From the NCBI RefSeq assembly GCF_963665245.1, contig NZ_OY762268.1, positions 868,001 to 932,000 on the forward strand: a stretch of DNA of 64,000 nt. The letters run 5' to 3'. A program made the position numbers and the translations under genes. The notes beneath the pieces are model-generated. The model had not been told where the DNA came from. It ran no database searches and saw only the letters and a list, made by a program, of their open reading frames with translations. Each line of letters opens with the position of its first letter. The first letter of the stretch is position 1. Positions 41,724-49,687 of the stretch are shown in pieces. Source of the stretch: an uncultured Paludibaculum sp. Its GTDB lineage: Bacteria; Acidobacteriota; Terriglobia; Bryobacterales; Bryobacteraceae.

Positions 41724-42560
41724 ATGAGAGCCCGCAATCGCGAAGTCAACATCTTCAACATGTCCTTGCTGGACATCCTCTGCGGAGCCCTGGGCGCCTT
41801 CTGCTTCCTCATGCTGGTACTGCTGCCCTACTGGAAGCCGTCGGGCCAGACGGCGGAGGACTTTCGGAAGCAATACGAGTCGGCGGCGAACGAGCTTGCT
41901 TCCATTCGCGAAAAGCTGAAGAGCATGCCGGGCGGAGCCGATATCGAGGCCAAGCTGAACCGGCTCCAGAATCTGCTGCAGCGCCAGCAGGGCGAGATCA
42001 ACGATCTGCAGCGGCGCGCGAATGAGTACAAGCGGCAGGCGCAGGAGTCCGACAGCCAAGTGAGCGACCTCAAGATGCGCGAACCGCTGCTGGTGAGCGT
42101 CCGCTGGTCGACGTCCCAGCACAACGTGGACGTGTACGTCCGGGCGCGCGGCAAGACGGCCACGGGAAAAGAGATGCCCATGGTGGATGCAACGAAATCG
42201 CAGGCCACTTTCTTTCAGGGCGACGAGTTCCTCGACTGTCCCAGCGGTCCGTGCAACGACAACTGGCAGTCCCGCGATGTGCCGATAAATCTGGAATACG
42301 AGATCCACTACAAGTTCCTGTCGGACGGGGGCAATCCGCAGCCGGCCGAAATCGTGGATGCGTATCTGATGAACCGCGGCATCTTCATCAAGCTGCCGCG
42401 CATCAAGCTGCCCAGGCAGCAGACGTCAGCGCTCGTCGGTGTGTTCAAGGCCACCGCTCCGGACAGCATCCAGTTTGTGCCCGAGCCGGAGTACAAGGCG
42501 CAGTTCGACGAGCTGAACAAGAAGACTCCCAAGCCGGAAGAGGAGAAGAAGGGCAAATGA
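41724..42560 (+). CDS. Single-TM coiled-coil partner of the MotA/TolQ-like protein
   Basis: 278 residues. The N-terminus has a short cytoplasmic basic part (MRARNREVNIF), then MSLLDILCGALGAFCFLMLVLLPYW, one membrane helix at about 14-34, the position and context of TolR/ExbD-like helices, though the usual Asp is replaced by the D-I-L-C-G of the helix start. A coiled coil follows (about 45-120), then a beta-rich extracytoplasmic domain with CPSGPCNDNW (possible disulfide) and a Lys/Glu tail. No OmpA domain, so peptidoglycan binding is not shown. Coupled by 3 bp to the channel and by ATGA overlap to the next gene. Confidence 0.65.
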   Translation: MRARNREVNIFNMSLLDILCGALGAFCFLMLVLLPYWKPSGQTAEDFRKQYESAANELASIREKLKSMPGGADIEAKLNRLQNLLQRQQGEINDLQRRANEYKRQAQESDSQVSDLKMREPLLVSVRWSTSQHNVDVYVRARGKTATGKEMPMVDATKSQATFFQGDEFLDCPSGPCNDNWQSRDVPINLEYEIHYKFLSDGGNPQPAEIVDAYLMNRGIFIKLPRIKLPRQQTSALVGVFKATAPDSIQFVPEPEYKAQFDELNKKTPKPEEEKKGK

Positions 42561-43198
42561 CGCAGTGCAATTCGGGTCATTTCTACGACGAGACGAAGTT
42601 CAGCGCCTGCCCCTACTGTCCGGCCTTGGGGGCAACACCAGTGGGAAAGACCGTACCGGCCCCTCCTGGCGGTGGTGGCGCCATGCCCTTCACAGCGCCT
42701 CCGGCCGGAGCGGCCCCGGACTCCAACAAGACGGTACCGATGCGCCCGTTGGACGCTCCATTACCTTTAGTACCGGCCGCTCCAAGTGGACCAGCCGGAG
42801 GCCAGAAGACCGTCGTGGCCTACCCGTCGTTCAACGCGCCGGCCGAGGCGCCTGTGCCGGTGAGTCCGGTGGTGGGCTGGCTGGTCTGTACCGAGGGACC
42901 TTCCCGCGGCCGAGACTACCGGCTGCACGTCGCCAAGAACTTCGTCGGCCGCGAGAAGACGATGGATGTGTGCGTCGAGGGCGACGCCGAGGTCTCGCGG
43001 GAGCGCCACGCCGAGGTGATCTTCGAGCCGCAGACCAAGACGTTCTGGCTGAAGCCGGGCGATTCCAGCGGTCTGGTTTACCTGAACGGAGCGGTCCAGT
43101 TCTCGCCGGTGGCGCTGCACGCCCGAGACGTCATCACCCTGGGCAAGTCGAAGCTGATGCTGGTCCCGCTGGTGGGTGCGGATTTCGACTGGAACTGA
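42557..43198 (+). CDS. Zinc-ribbon and FHA-domain protein
   Basis: 213 residues; ATG at 42557 overlaps the preceding stop (ATGA). An N-terminal zinc-binding segment (CNSGHFYDETKFSACPYC) is followed by a Pro/Ala-rich linker with TVP and TVVAYP motifs that could be kinase targets (about 25-115), then an FHA domain (about 120-210) with FVGREKTMDV, VSRERHAEV and GLVYLNGA. The TVP repeats in the linker resemble the phosphothreonine tags of GarA/Fha-type substrates. Probably an adaptor modified by the kinase of this cluster. Confidence 0.8.
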   Translation: MTQCNSGHFYDETKFSACPYCPALGATPVGKTVPAPPGGGGAMPFTAPPAGAAPDSNKTVPMRPLDAPLPLVPAAPSGPAGGQKTVVAYPSFNAPAEAPVPVSPVVGWLVCTEGPSRGRDYRLHVAKNFVGREKTMDVCVEGDAEVSRERHAEVIFEPQTKTFWLKPGDSSGLVYLNGAVQFSPVALHARDVITLGKSKLMLVPLVGADFDWN

Positions 43199-43208
43199 GC
43201 CGTCAGCC

Positions 43209-44273
43209 ATGCCTTATCTCTTCGGCAACGCGCAGCACGTCGGGCGACGCGAGTATCAACAGGACGCTTTCGGCTTCTCCAACCCCTTCGACGAGGCCTT
43301 CACTGCTCACGCCGGGCTGCTGGCGGTAGTCGCCGACGGCATGGGCGGGCTGGAGCACGGCGAGGCCGCCAGCCGCGCCGCCGTGCAGGCATTGCTCGAC
43401 GCCTACCGGCTGAAGACGCCCGAGGAACCCATCGGCCAGGCGCTGGATCGAGGCATTCGCTCGGCCCAGCAGGCGGTGCTCGACGTCCAGAAGCAGCTCG
43501 GGCTCGACATGCAGTGCGGCACCACTCTGGTCGCTGCTGTCTGGTTCGAAAACCAGTTGCACTGGGTGGCCGCGGGCGACAGCGCGCTCTATCTCTGCCG
43601 CCAGGGGCAGTGGACGCGCCTGAATGAACTCCACACCTACGGGCGCCACCTGGACTCGCGCGCCGCTTTCGGCGAAATCACCAAGGAGCAAGCCGACGCC
43701 GATCCCCAGCGCGAGGCGCTCACCAGCTATCTGGGCATCTCCGAACTCAACGAAATCGACCGCTCCCTCCGTCCGATCACTGTCGTCGAGGGTGACTGGG
43801 TGCTTCTTGCCAGCGACGGCCTTTACAAGAGCCTGTCCCTGCTGGAAGTGCCGGAAGCCCTGCACGGCACGCTACAGGAGCGCTGTGACACGCTGCTTAG
43901 CGCCGTTCTCGCCCGCGGCTTGCACGAACAGGACAACGTGACGGTCGTGGCTTTGGCGTATGACCCCGGCCGCGTACCCCTCACCGTCGCCCCCCAGTTG
44001 GAGGCGACCATCGTAGCCGCACCGCCCGTGGTGTCTCCTGCCGCCGCGGCTCCGCCGCTCACGCTGCCGCGGAAGCGCAGCCGTGTGCCCCTCGGCGCCC
44101 TGGTTCTGGTGCTGGCCCTGGTGACCGCCTATTTCGTCTACCGCACCACGTGCTGTGCCGGCCCGCCGCCCGTTGTCGCCGCTCCGCCTAAACCGGTATT
44201 GGCCAACCCGAATCCGCCGGTTCATACTCCGCCCGAACCGCCTAAACCGAACCAGCTCCGGCCACCCCAATGA
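43209..44273 (+). CDS. PP2C-type protein phosphatase with C-terminal TM
   Basis: 354 residues from ATG 43209 (MPYLFGNAQHVG). Metal-dependent Ser/Thr phosphatase: REYQQDAFG, VADGMGGLEHG, AAGDSALYL, LLASDGLY and EQDNVTVVAL provide the metal-binding Asp residues, all intact. After an Ala/Pro linker there is a single membrane helix (about 294-312, LGALVLVLALVTAYFVY) and a Cys/Pro-rich short extracytoplasmic tail (TTCCAGPPP). Would oppose the cluster's kinase at the membrane. Gap of 10 bp to the previous gene; stop overlaps the next start (ATGA). Confidence 0.88.
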   Translation: MPYLFGNAQHVGRREYQQDAFGFSNPFDEAFTAHAGLLAVVADGMGGLEHGEAASRAAVQALLDAYRLKTPEEPIGQALDRGIRSAQQAVLDVQKQLGLDMQCGTTLVAAVWFENQLHWVAAGDSALYLCRQGQWTRLNELHTYGRHLDSRAAFGEITKEQADADPQREALTSYLGISELNEIDRSLRPITVVEGDWVLLASDGLYKSLSLLEVPEALHGTLQERCDTLLSAVLARGLHEQDNVTVVALAYDPGRVPLTVAPQLEATIVAAPPVVSPAAAAPPLTLPRKRSRVPLGALVLVLALVTAYFVYRTTCCAGPPPVVAAPPKPVLANPNPPVHTPPEPPKPNQLRPPQ

Positions 44274-45487
44274 GAATCGCCGCCCTACTGTTCGCCAGCG
44301 CCGCCGTGCTTCTCGCGGGTCCGCCCATCGAGGACATGAAGAAGCAGACCGTCCTCATCATCATGATGGCCAAGACCTCCAAGGGTGTGATGACCGGCAC
44401 CGGCAGCGGAGTCGTCGTCGATCCCACACACGTCGTCACCAACCATCACGTCTGTTGCGAAGTGCCGCCGGGCGCTCCGTCCAAGGTGGTGATCGCCCGA
44501 AGTCCGGAGGAGACCATCGACGCGACGGTGATCTGGAAATCGGAAGAAAAAGACCTTGCCATTCTCGAACTAGCCAAGCCCGTTCAGGCGCCCAAGGTCG
44601 TCTTCGCGACGAAGGCCAAGATCCGCATCGGCGAACCCGTGTGGGCCGTCGGATTCCCCGGCTCGGCCATGCGCTTGGGCAATCAGACGGCGGTTTATGA
44701 ATCCACGGTGACGCAGGGTGTGGCCAGCCGCATCTTCCAGGGCCCGACCGAGGAAGGCGGCGTCGAATACGTCCAAACCACGGCCGCCGTGAATCCGGGC
44801 AACTCCGGCGGACCGCTGTTCGACGACTGCGGCCAGGTGGTCGCCATCAATCGCGCCAAAGCGTTGAGCTCCATTGGCGGTAAAACCGTCACCTTCGCGG
44901 AGGGCATCAACCTCAGCATCATCGTCGACGAAGTGGTGTCGGAGCTGAGCAAGAACAGGATCGAATACACCATCGGCAACGCCTGCCAGGCTCCGGGCGT
45001 GGTCAGCAGCATCCCCAGTTGGATGCTGGGGAGCCAGGCCATCACGCTGCTGGTGGCGCTGGGCGCCATCGGCCTGGCAATGAACAGAAAGGTACGACAG
45101 ACCGTGGCTCGTAGCGTGCATCTGGGCGGTGTCGAACGCAAGACGCCCCCCGCTCCGCGCTCGCCCGGTGGCAAACCGATGCTGGTGGGATCCATTGGTC
45201 CTTATCACGGACAGCGCATCCCGTTGGGCGAGAAGCCGGTGGTGATTGGCCGTGACGCCGCGGCCTCCAACCTGGTGCTGCCCGAGAACACGCCGGGCGT
45301 CTCGAAGCGTCACTGTCAGATGTCGGTGGACCGGAGCGGCCGTTTCTTTGTGGAAGACCTTTTTTCCAGCCACGGCACGTTCCGCAATGGCCAGAAAATC
45401 GATGCGGGCCGGCCTTTGGAGATTCGTCCAGGCGATCGCATCACGCTCGGCGGGCCGCAGGTGGGTTTCGAGGTGAACCTGGATTGA
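44270..45487 (+). CDS. Trypsin-like protease with TM and cytoplasmic FHA domain
   Basis: 405 residues; starts in the ATGA overlap. Signal peptide (about 1-17), then an HtrA-like serine protease domain: THVVTNHHV (His about 58), KDLAIL (Asp about 94), NPGNSGGPLFDD (Ser about 177), no PDZ. A membrane helix (about 253-272) and basic linker follow, then a C-terminal FHA domain (about 305-405) with VVIGRDAAASN, VSKRHCQM and SSHGTFRNG. The protease would lie in the periplasm and the FHA in the cytoplasm, so phosphorylation inside could be coupled to cleavage outside. A PP2C gene follows after 2 bp. Confidence 0.88.
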   Translation: MRIAALLFASAAVLLAGPPIEDMKKQTVLIIMMAKTSKGVMTGTGSGVVVDPTHVVTNHHVCCEVPPGAPSKVVIARSPEETIDATVIWKSEEKDLAILELAKPVQAPKVVFATKAKIRIGEPVWAVGFPGSAMRLGNQTAVYESTVTQGVASRIFQGPTEEGGVEYVQTTAAVNPGNSGGPLFDDCGQVVAINRAKALSSIGGKTVTFAEGINLSIIVDEVVSELSKNRIEYTIGNACQAPGVVSSIPSWMLGSQAITLLVALGAIGLAMNRKVRQTVARSVHLGGVERKTPPAPRSPGGKPMLVGSIGPYHGQRIPLGEKPVVIGRDAAASNLVLPENTPGVSKRHCQMSVDRSGRFFVEDLFSSHGTFRNGQKIDAGRPLEIRPGDRITLGGPQVGFEVNLD

Positions 45488-45489
45488 CC

Positions 45490-46236
45490 ATGCTCTTCGA
45501 AACGTCCATCCTGAGCCGTCCGGGCGGGCGCGAGGTGAATGAGGATGCGGCCCATTGGCGCGCCGTCGCACCGGGCTCGGCGATCTGGGTGCTGGCCGAC
45601 GGCCTGGGCGGTCATGGTGGCGGCGAGGCCGCGTCGCAACGGGCGGCGGAAGAACTGCTGGCGCTGGATCCACCCGCGGCCGATCCAGCGTGGATTGCCG
45701 ATCGCATCCAGTCCACCCATGAGCGGATCGTGGCCGGGCAGCAGGAATCCCTCGAATTGCGGCACATGCACACCACCGCGGTCCTGCTGGCGGCTGTTGG
45801 CGGCCAGGCAGCCTGGGGTCATTGCGGCGACTCGCGGCTTTACTTCTTCCGCGACGGACGACTGGTGGAGCAGACCATCGACCACAGCTACGTCCAGACC
45901 AAGGTCGACGCCGGAGATCTCCGGCCGCAGGACATCCGCTTCCACGAGGATCGCAACCGGCTGCTGGCCAGCCTGGGCGCCAGCGGAGCCGTTCGAACCA
46001 CAGTCCGGCCGGAGCCTCTGCCGCTGCAGCCCGGCGACGCCTTCCTGCTGGCCTCGGACGGCTTCTGGGAGCTGGTTCTGGAGACGGAGATGGAAGTGGA
46101 ACTCGCCAAGGCGTCCTCGGCCAAAGGCTGGATCGGCGGCATGCTGAATCGCCTGCTGGCCCGTGCCGAAGGAGAATATGACAACTACACAGCCGTGGCC
46201 GTCTGGGTTCACGACGGCGGGGAGCAGGTACCGTGA
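45490..46236 (+). CDS. PP2C-type protein phosphatase (soluble)
   Basis: 248 residues from ATG 45490, 2 bp after the previous stop; a TTG at 45484 is less likely. It has GREVNEDAAHW, LADGLGGHGGGEAAS, CGDSRLYFF, LLASDGFWE and YDNYTAVAVW, so all metal ligands are kept. No membrane helix: a cytoplasmic form, unlike the first PP2C of the cluster. Two phosphatases with different locations suggest different substrates. The stop overlaps the kinase start (GTGA), so phosphatase and kinase are translationally coupled. Confidence 0.9.
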   Translation: MLFETSILSRPGGREVNEDAAHWRAVAPGSAIWVLADGLGGHGGGEAASQRAAEELLALDPPAADPAWIADRIQSTHERIVAGQQESLELRHMHTTAVLLAAVGGQAAWGHCGDSRLYFFRDGRLVEQTIDHSYVQTKVDAGDLRPQDIRFHEDRNRLLASLGASGAVRTTVRPEPLPLQPGDAFLLASDGFWELVLETEMEVELAKASSAKGWIGGMLNRLLARAEGEYDNYTAVAVWVHDGGEQVP

Positions 46237-48662
46237 TCCCATCCAACCTCTGTCCCAACTGTTTTGAACAGCGCGACTCCGCGGCCGCCTGTCCCGCCTG
46301 CGGCTGGAGTTCGACCAGCCAGCCCGACTCGCCGTTCTACCTGTGGCCCGGCACGATTCTGAAGGAGCAGTACGTCATCGGCAAGGTGTTGGGCCATGGC
46401 GGCTTCGGCATCACCTACATGGGCTGGGATCTTAATCTGGCGCGCCGGATCGCCATCAAAGAGTACTTCCCGGCGGGCGTGGCCGCGCGCATGACCGGCA
46501 ACCCATCGGTCTTCCCTCATTCGAAAAAGTTCGAGAACGAATACCGCTGGGGTCTCGAACGCTACCTGGAAGAGGCCCGTACCGTGGCCCGCTTCCAGAA
46601 CCACCCGTTCATCGTCTGGGTGCAGAACTTTTTCTCGCTGCACGGCACCGCTTATCTGATCCTCGAGTACCTCGAAGGCGCCACCCTGGACCAGTGCCTG
46701 AAGGAGTGGGGCCACCTCGACTTCGCCACTGCCTTTCGCGTGATGATGCCCGTCATGGACGCGCTGCGCGAGGTGCATAGCATCGGACTGCTGCACCGCG
46801 ACATCAGCCCGGACAACATTTTCATCCTGCACAACGGGCAGATCAAGGTGATCGACTTCGGCGCGGCGCGCTACGCCTTGGGCCAGCAGAGCCAGAACCT
46901 CTCCGTGATTCTCAAGCACGGCTACGCGCCGCCGGAGCAGTATGAGACGCGCGGCGACCAGGGCGCCTGGACCGACGTGTATGCCGTCGCCGCCACGATG
47001 TACCGCACCATGACGGGCGAGATTCCGCCCTCGTCCCCCGATCGCCAGGCAAACGACACCCTCCAGCCGCCATCCGCCAAAGGCGCCTCGATTCCACCCG
47101 GGCAGGAGGCTGCGCTGATGAAGGCGCTGGCGCTGCGCCCAGCCGAGCGCTACCGCGACATGCCTAGTTTTCTGGCTGCCCTGCGCGACGGCGAGCAGCC
47201 CTCCAGCGTCCGCTGGCAGGCGCTTGTCGAGAAGACCAAGCCCAGCGGCGACACAGGCAAGTTCAAGATGACCGGGCCCGGCTCATGGCAGGAGAAACAG
47301 CGCGCGGAGGAACTGCAGCGCCAGAACGAGAAGCCACCCCAGCCGGTCAAACAGGAGGAGGAGAAGAAGTCCAAACCGTGGATCATCTGGGCGTTGGTCG
47401 CGGCCATCGCCCTGGTGGTGACCGTGGGCGGAGCCGTGGTCTACCACCTGCTGAACCCCGCGCAGAAGATCGAGCGTTTCGACGCCGACCCCACCGAGAT
47501 CGAGGCAGGCCAGGAAGCGAAGCTCACGTGGGCGGCCACCGGTGTAAAGCGCGTGATCCTGGACGGCATCGGTCCGCAGGACGTGCGCGGCAGCCTCATC
47601 GTGCGGCCCGCGCAAACGACCAAGTACCGCCTGATCGCGGGCCTCCTCGACAGTTGGGTGGAGGTGAAAGTGAAGCCCGCCCAGGCGCCGCCACCAACGG
47701 AGGTAAATCCCGCCGAAGGCTTCCAGACCGGCGAGGGCGAGCGCAAGGAAGCGCCAGGAAAAGACGCACCAAGAAAAGATGCACCCGGTAATGTCACCCC
47801 ACCCGCCTCCAACGTCCAGGTGACGCGCTGCGAGATTCAACCCGCCGTGGTGCGACCCGGCCAGCAGGCTCGGCTCATCTGGGAGACGCGCGGCGCGCAG
47901 AGCGTATCGCTCGAGCCCGACCACCGTCAATTGCAGCTCAGTGGCTTCATCGACTTCAAGCCTCAGCGGTCCACCACGGTCCAGATCGTAGCCCGGGCCA
48001 GCCAGGCCTCGGCCACCTGTTCGGCATCCGTGACGGTGGAACAGGCACAGGCGCCGCCGCAGGCCTCCGAAGTCAACATCGTCAGCTTCAACGCGTCGCC
48101 CGTCCGGCTGCAGGCGAACCAGCGCGTGACGCTGTCGTGGCAGATTCTGAACTCTACCGGCTCACGGATTGAGCCCGGCATCGGTCCCCTGCAGCATGCC
48201 AACGGTCAGGTGCAAGTGGTGATGCAGCAGACCACGCGCTTCGTCCTCACCGCCTACAACGCCCAAGGACAACAGGCGTCGCGTTTTGTGGACGTCGTGG
48301 TGGTGCCCGGGGACGTGGCGCCCCCGCCGCGCCAACTCTCCTTCGAGGCCCTCCACCATCACAGCGGCTGGCGCTTCGACCTGCGCAACTTCCACTGGGA
48401 CGCCGCGGGCCGCACCAACGTCTGCCGCGGGATGATCAGTCTCGCCAACGGCACCATCTCCTTCCACGGGTCGAACAACGACGGCTTCGCCGTGCCCTAC
48501 TCGGAGGTGGCCGAGGTGTCCATCAATCCGGACGTGAACATGGGTGGCAGCCGTGTCTTCCTCATCCGTCTGGCGTCGGGTAAGAAATACAACTTCCTCA
48601 CCCGCATGCCCATCGAGCAGGCAGTGGCCGCTATCCGCCAGACCGTCGGCCTCAAGAACTAG
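46233..48662 (+). CDS. Zinc-ribbon Ser/Thr kinase with TM and Ig-like ectodomain
   Basis: 809 residues; GTG at 46233. N-terminal zinc ribbon (CPNCFEQRDSAAACPACGW), kinase domain (about 45-315) with GHGGFGITYMG, AIKEYF (Lys), HRDISPDNIF (about 187) and IDFGAARYA (about 207), then YAPPEQY. One membrane helix (about 384-406). The outside part has an Ig-like repeat (ADPTEIEAGQEAKLTW), a Lys/Pro linker, two further Ig-like units (EIQPAVVRPGQQARLIW and FNASPVRLQANQRVTLSW) and a C-terminal globular part (about 680-809). The Ig units resemble those of the 995-residue envelope protein at 9576. Last gene of the cluster; likely its sensor kinase. Confidence 0.88.
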   Translation: MIPSNLCPNCFEQRDSAAACPACGWSSTSQPDSPFYLWPGTILKEQYVIGKVLGHGGFGITYMGWDLNLARRIAIKEYFPAGVAARMTGNPSVFPHSKKFENEYRWGLERYLEEARTVARFQNHPFIVWVQNFFSLHGTAYLILEYLEGATLDQCLKEWGHLDFATAFRVMMPVMDALREVHSIGLLHRDISPDNIFILHNGQIKVIDFGAARYALGQQSQNLSVILKHGYAPPEQYETRGDQGAWTDVYAVAATMYRTMTGEIPPSSPDRQANDTLQPPSAKGASIPPGQEAALMKALALRPAERYRDMPSFLAALRDGEQPSSVRWQALVEKTKPSGDTGKFKMTGPGSWQEKQRAEELQRQNEKPPQPVKQEEEKKSKPWIIWALVAAIALVVTVGGAVVYHLLNPAQKIERFDADPTEIEAGQEAKLTWAATGVKRVILDGIGPQDVRGSLIVRPAQTTKYRLIAGLLDSWVEVKVKPAQAPPPTEVNPAEGFQTGEGERKEAPGKDAPRKDAPGNVTPPASNVQVTRCEIQPAVVRPGQQARLIWETRGAQSVSLEPDHRQLQLSGFIDFKPQRSTTVQIVARASQASATCSASVTVEQAQAPPQASEVNIVSFNASPVRLQANQRVTLSWQILNSTGSRIEPGIGPLQHANGQVQVVMQQTTRFVLTAYNAQGQQASRFVDVVVVPGDVAPPPRQLSFEALHHHSGWRFDLRNFHWDAAGRTNVCRGMISLANGTISFHGSNNDGFAVPYSEVAEVSINPDVNMGGSRVFLIRLASGKKYNFLTRMPIEQAVAAIRQTVGLKN

Positions 48663-48716
48663 GCCCTGGACGCTGTTATATACTGCCAGCAACGAGAAAC
48701 GAGAGGACCTGGGACC

Positions 48717-49544
48717 ATGCAATCCATATCACGAAGAACCATGTTCGCCGGCGCCGCCGCGCTGGCCGCCACACTGCCCAACACACTGGAGGCCTTCGCA
48801 GTAGCGGCTCCGGGCGTCACCATCGGCGTCGCCACCTACTCCCTGCGCAAGTTCCAACGGCCGCAGGCCATCGAGATTCTGAAGAAGCTGAACGTGCAGG
48901 CCCTCAGCGTCAAGGAATTCCACCTGCACTACACCGACACGCCGGCGCAGATCGCCGAAGGCGTCAACGAATTCAAGGCCGCCGGCCTCAAGATTCTGAG
49001 CGGCGGCAACATCGGGCTGGCCAAGCCCGAAGAGCTTCGCAAGATGTTCGATTACGCCAAAGCCGCGGGCCTGCCCATGATGGTCTGCGCGCCTTCCCAT
49101 GAGACGCTGCCCGAGGTGGAGAAGCTGGTGAAGGAGTACAACATCAAAGCCGCCATCCACAACCACGGCCCCGAGGACAAGCACTTTCCATCGCCGCAAA
49201 GCGTGCTGGCGGCCGTCAAGAACATGGACCCGCGCATGGGTCTCTGCATCGACATCGGCCACACCACACGCGCCAAGGCTGATCTGGTCGCCTCCATCAA
49301 GGAAGCCGGCCCACGCCTGTTCGATATGCACGCCAAGGATCTGGTCTTCGAAAATGGCAAGTGGACCCAGGTGGCCGTCGGCGATGGACACATCCCGATT
49401 GTCGAGATGTTCAAGACGCTGAAGGCCCTGCACTACACCGGTGGCGTGATGCTCGAATACGAAATCAACGCCGACGATCCCTATCCGGGCATGGAACGCT
49501 CGCTCTCGTACATGCGCGGCGTGCGCGCCGCTCTTGGCGCCTAA
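48717..49544 (+). CDS. Tat-exported sugar phosphate isomerase/epimerase
   Basis: 275 residues; ATG at 48717 with GAGAGGA ahead. N-terminal twin-arginine leader (SRRTMFAGAAALAATL), then an AP-endonuclease-2/xylose isomerase-like TIM barrel: VATYSLRKF, KEFHLHYTDTP, IHNHGPED, CIDIGHTTR and MHAKDL give the His, Asp and Glu metal ligands. It likely acts on a sugar outside the cytoplasm, though the substrate is unknown. 54 bp after the kinase, so it may read through from that cluster or be separate. Confidence 0.82.
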   Translation: MQSISRRTMFAGAAALAATLPNTLEAFAVAAPGVTIGVATYSLRKFQRPQAIEILKKLNVQALSVKEFHLHYTDTPAQIAEGVNEFKAAGLKILSGGNIGLAKPEELRKMFDYAKAAGLPMMVCAPSHETLPEVEKLVKEYNIKAAIHNHGPEDKHFPSPQSVLAAVKNMDPRMGLCIDIGHTTRAKADLVASIKEAGPRLFDMHAKDLVFENGKWTQVAVGDGHIPIVEMFKTLKALHYTGGVMLEYEINADDPYPGMERSLSYMRGVRAALGA

Positions 49545-49605
49545 GTACTCACGTTCGGAATTACCGTGACGTATTTGCGAGGCAGCCGTCAGCTACACCG
49601 GTGCA

Positions 49606-49640
49606 AGCTGATTGCTGAGTGCTGATCGCTGAGCGCTTAC
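49606..49640. repeat. Degenerate heptamer repeat (NGCTGAN)
   Basis: Five contiguous 7-base units: AGCTGAT, TGCTGAG, TGCTGAT, CGCTGAG and CGCTTAC. The GCTGA core is retained in four. The same unit, ending in CGCTTCT, recurs at 53941-53975. Intergenic, between the epimerase and spermidine-synthase-like genes. Confidence 0.6.
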
Positions 49641-49687
49641 CGGCAGTACGCGTGTGAACTTCGGAAACCCTGTACTGAGCCCGCTCC

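Noticed and set aside
40965..42560. Zorya defence pair (ZorA/ZorB)
   Set aside because: The channel lacks a long cytoplasmic tail, the partner lacks an OmpA domain, and no zorC, zorD or zorE is nearby.
40472..48662. Type VI secretion control genes
   Set aside because: FHA, kinase and phosphatase are present, but there is no Tss gene (sheath, ClpV, Hcp, VgrG) in the window.
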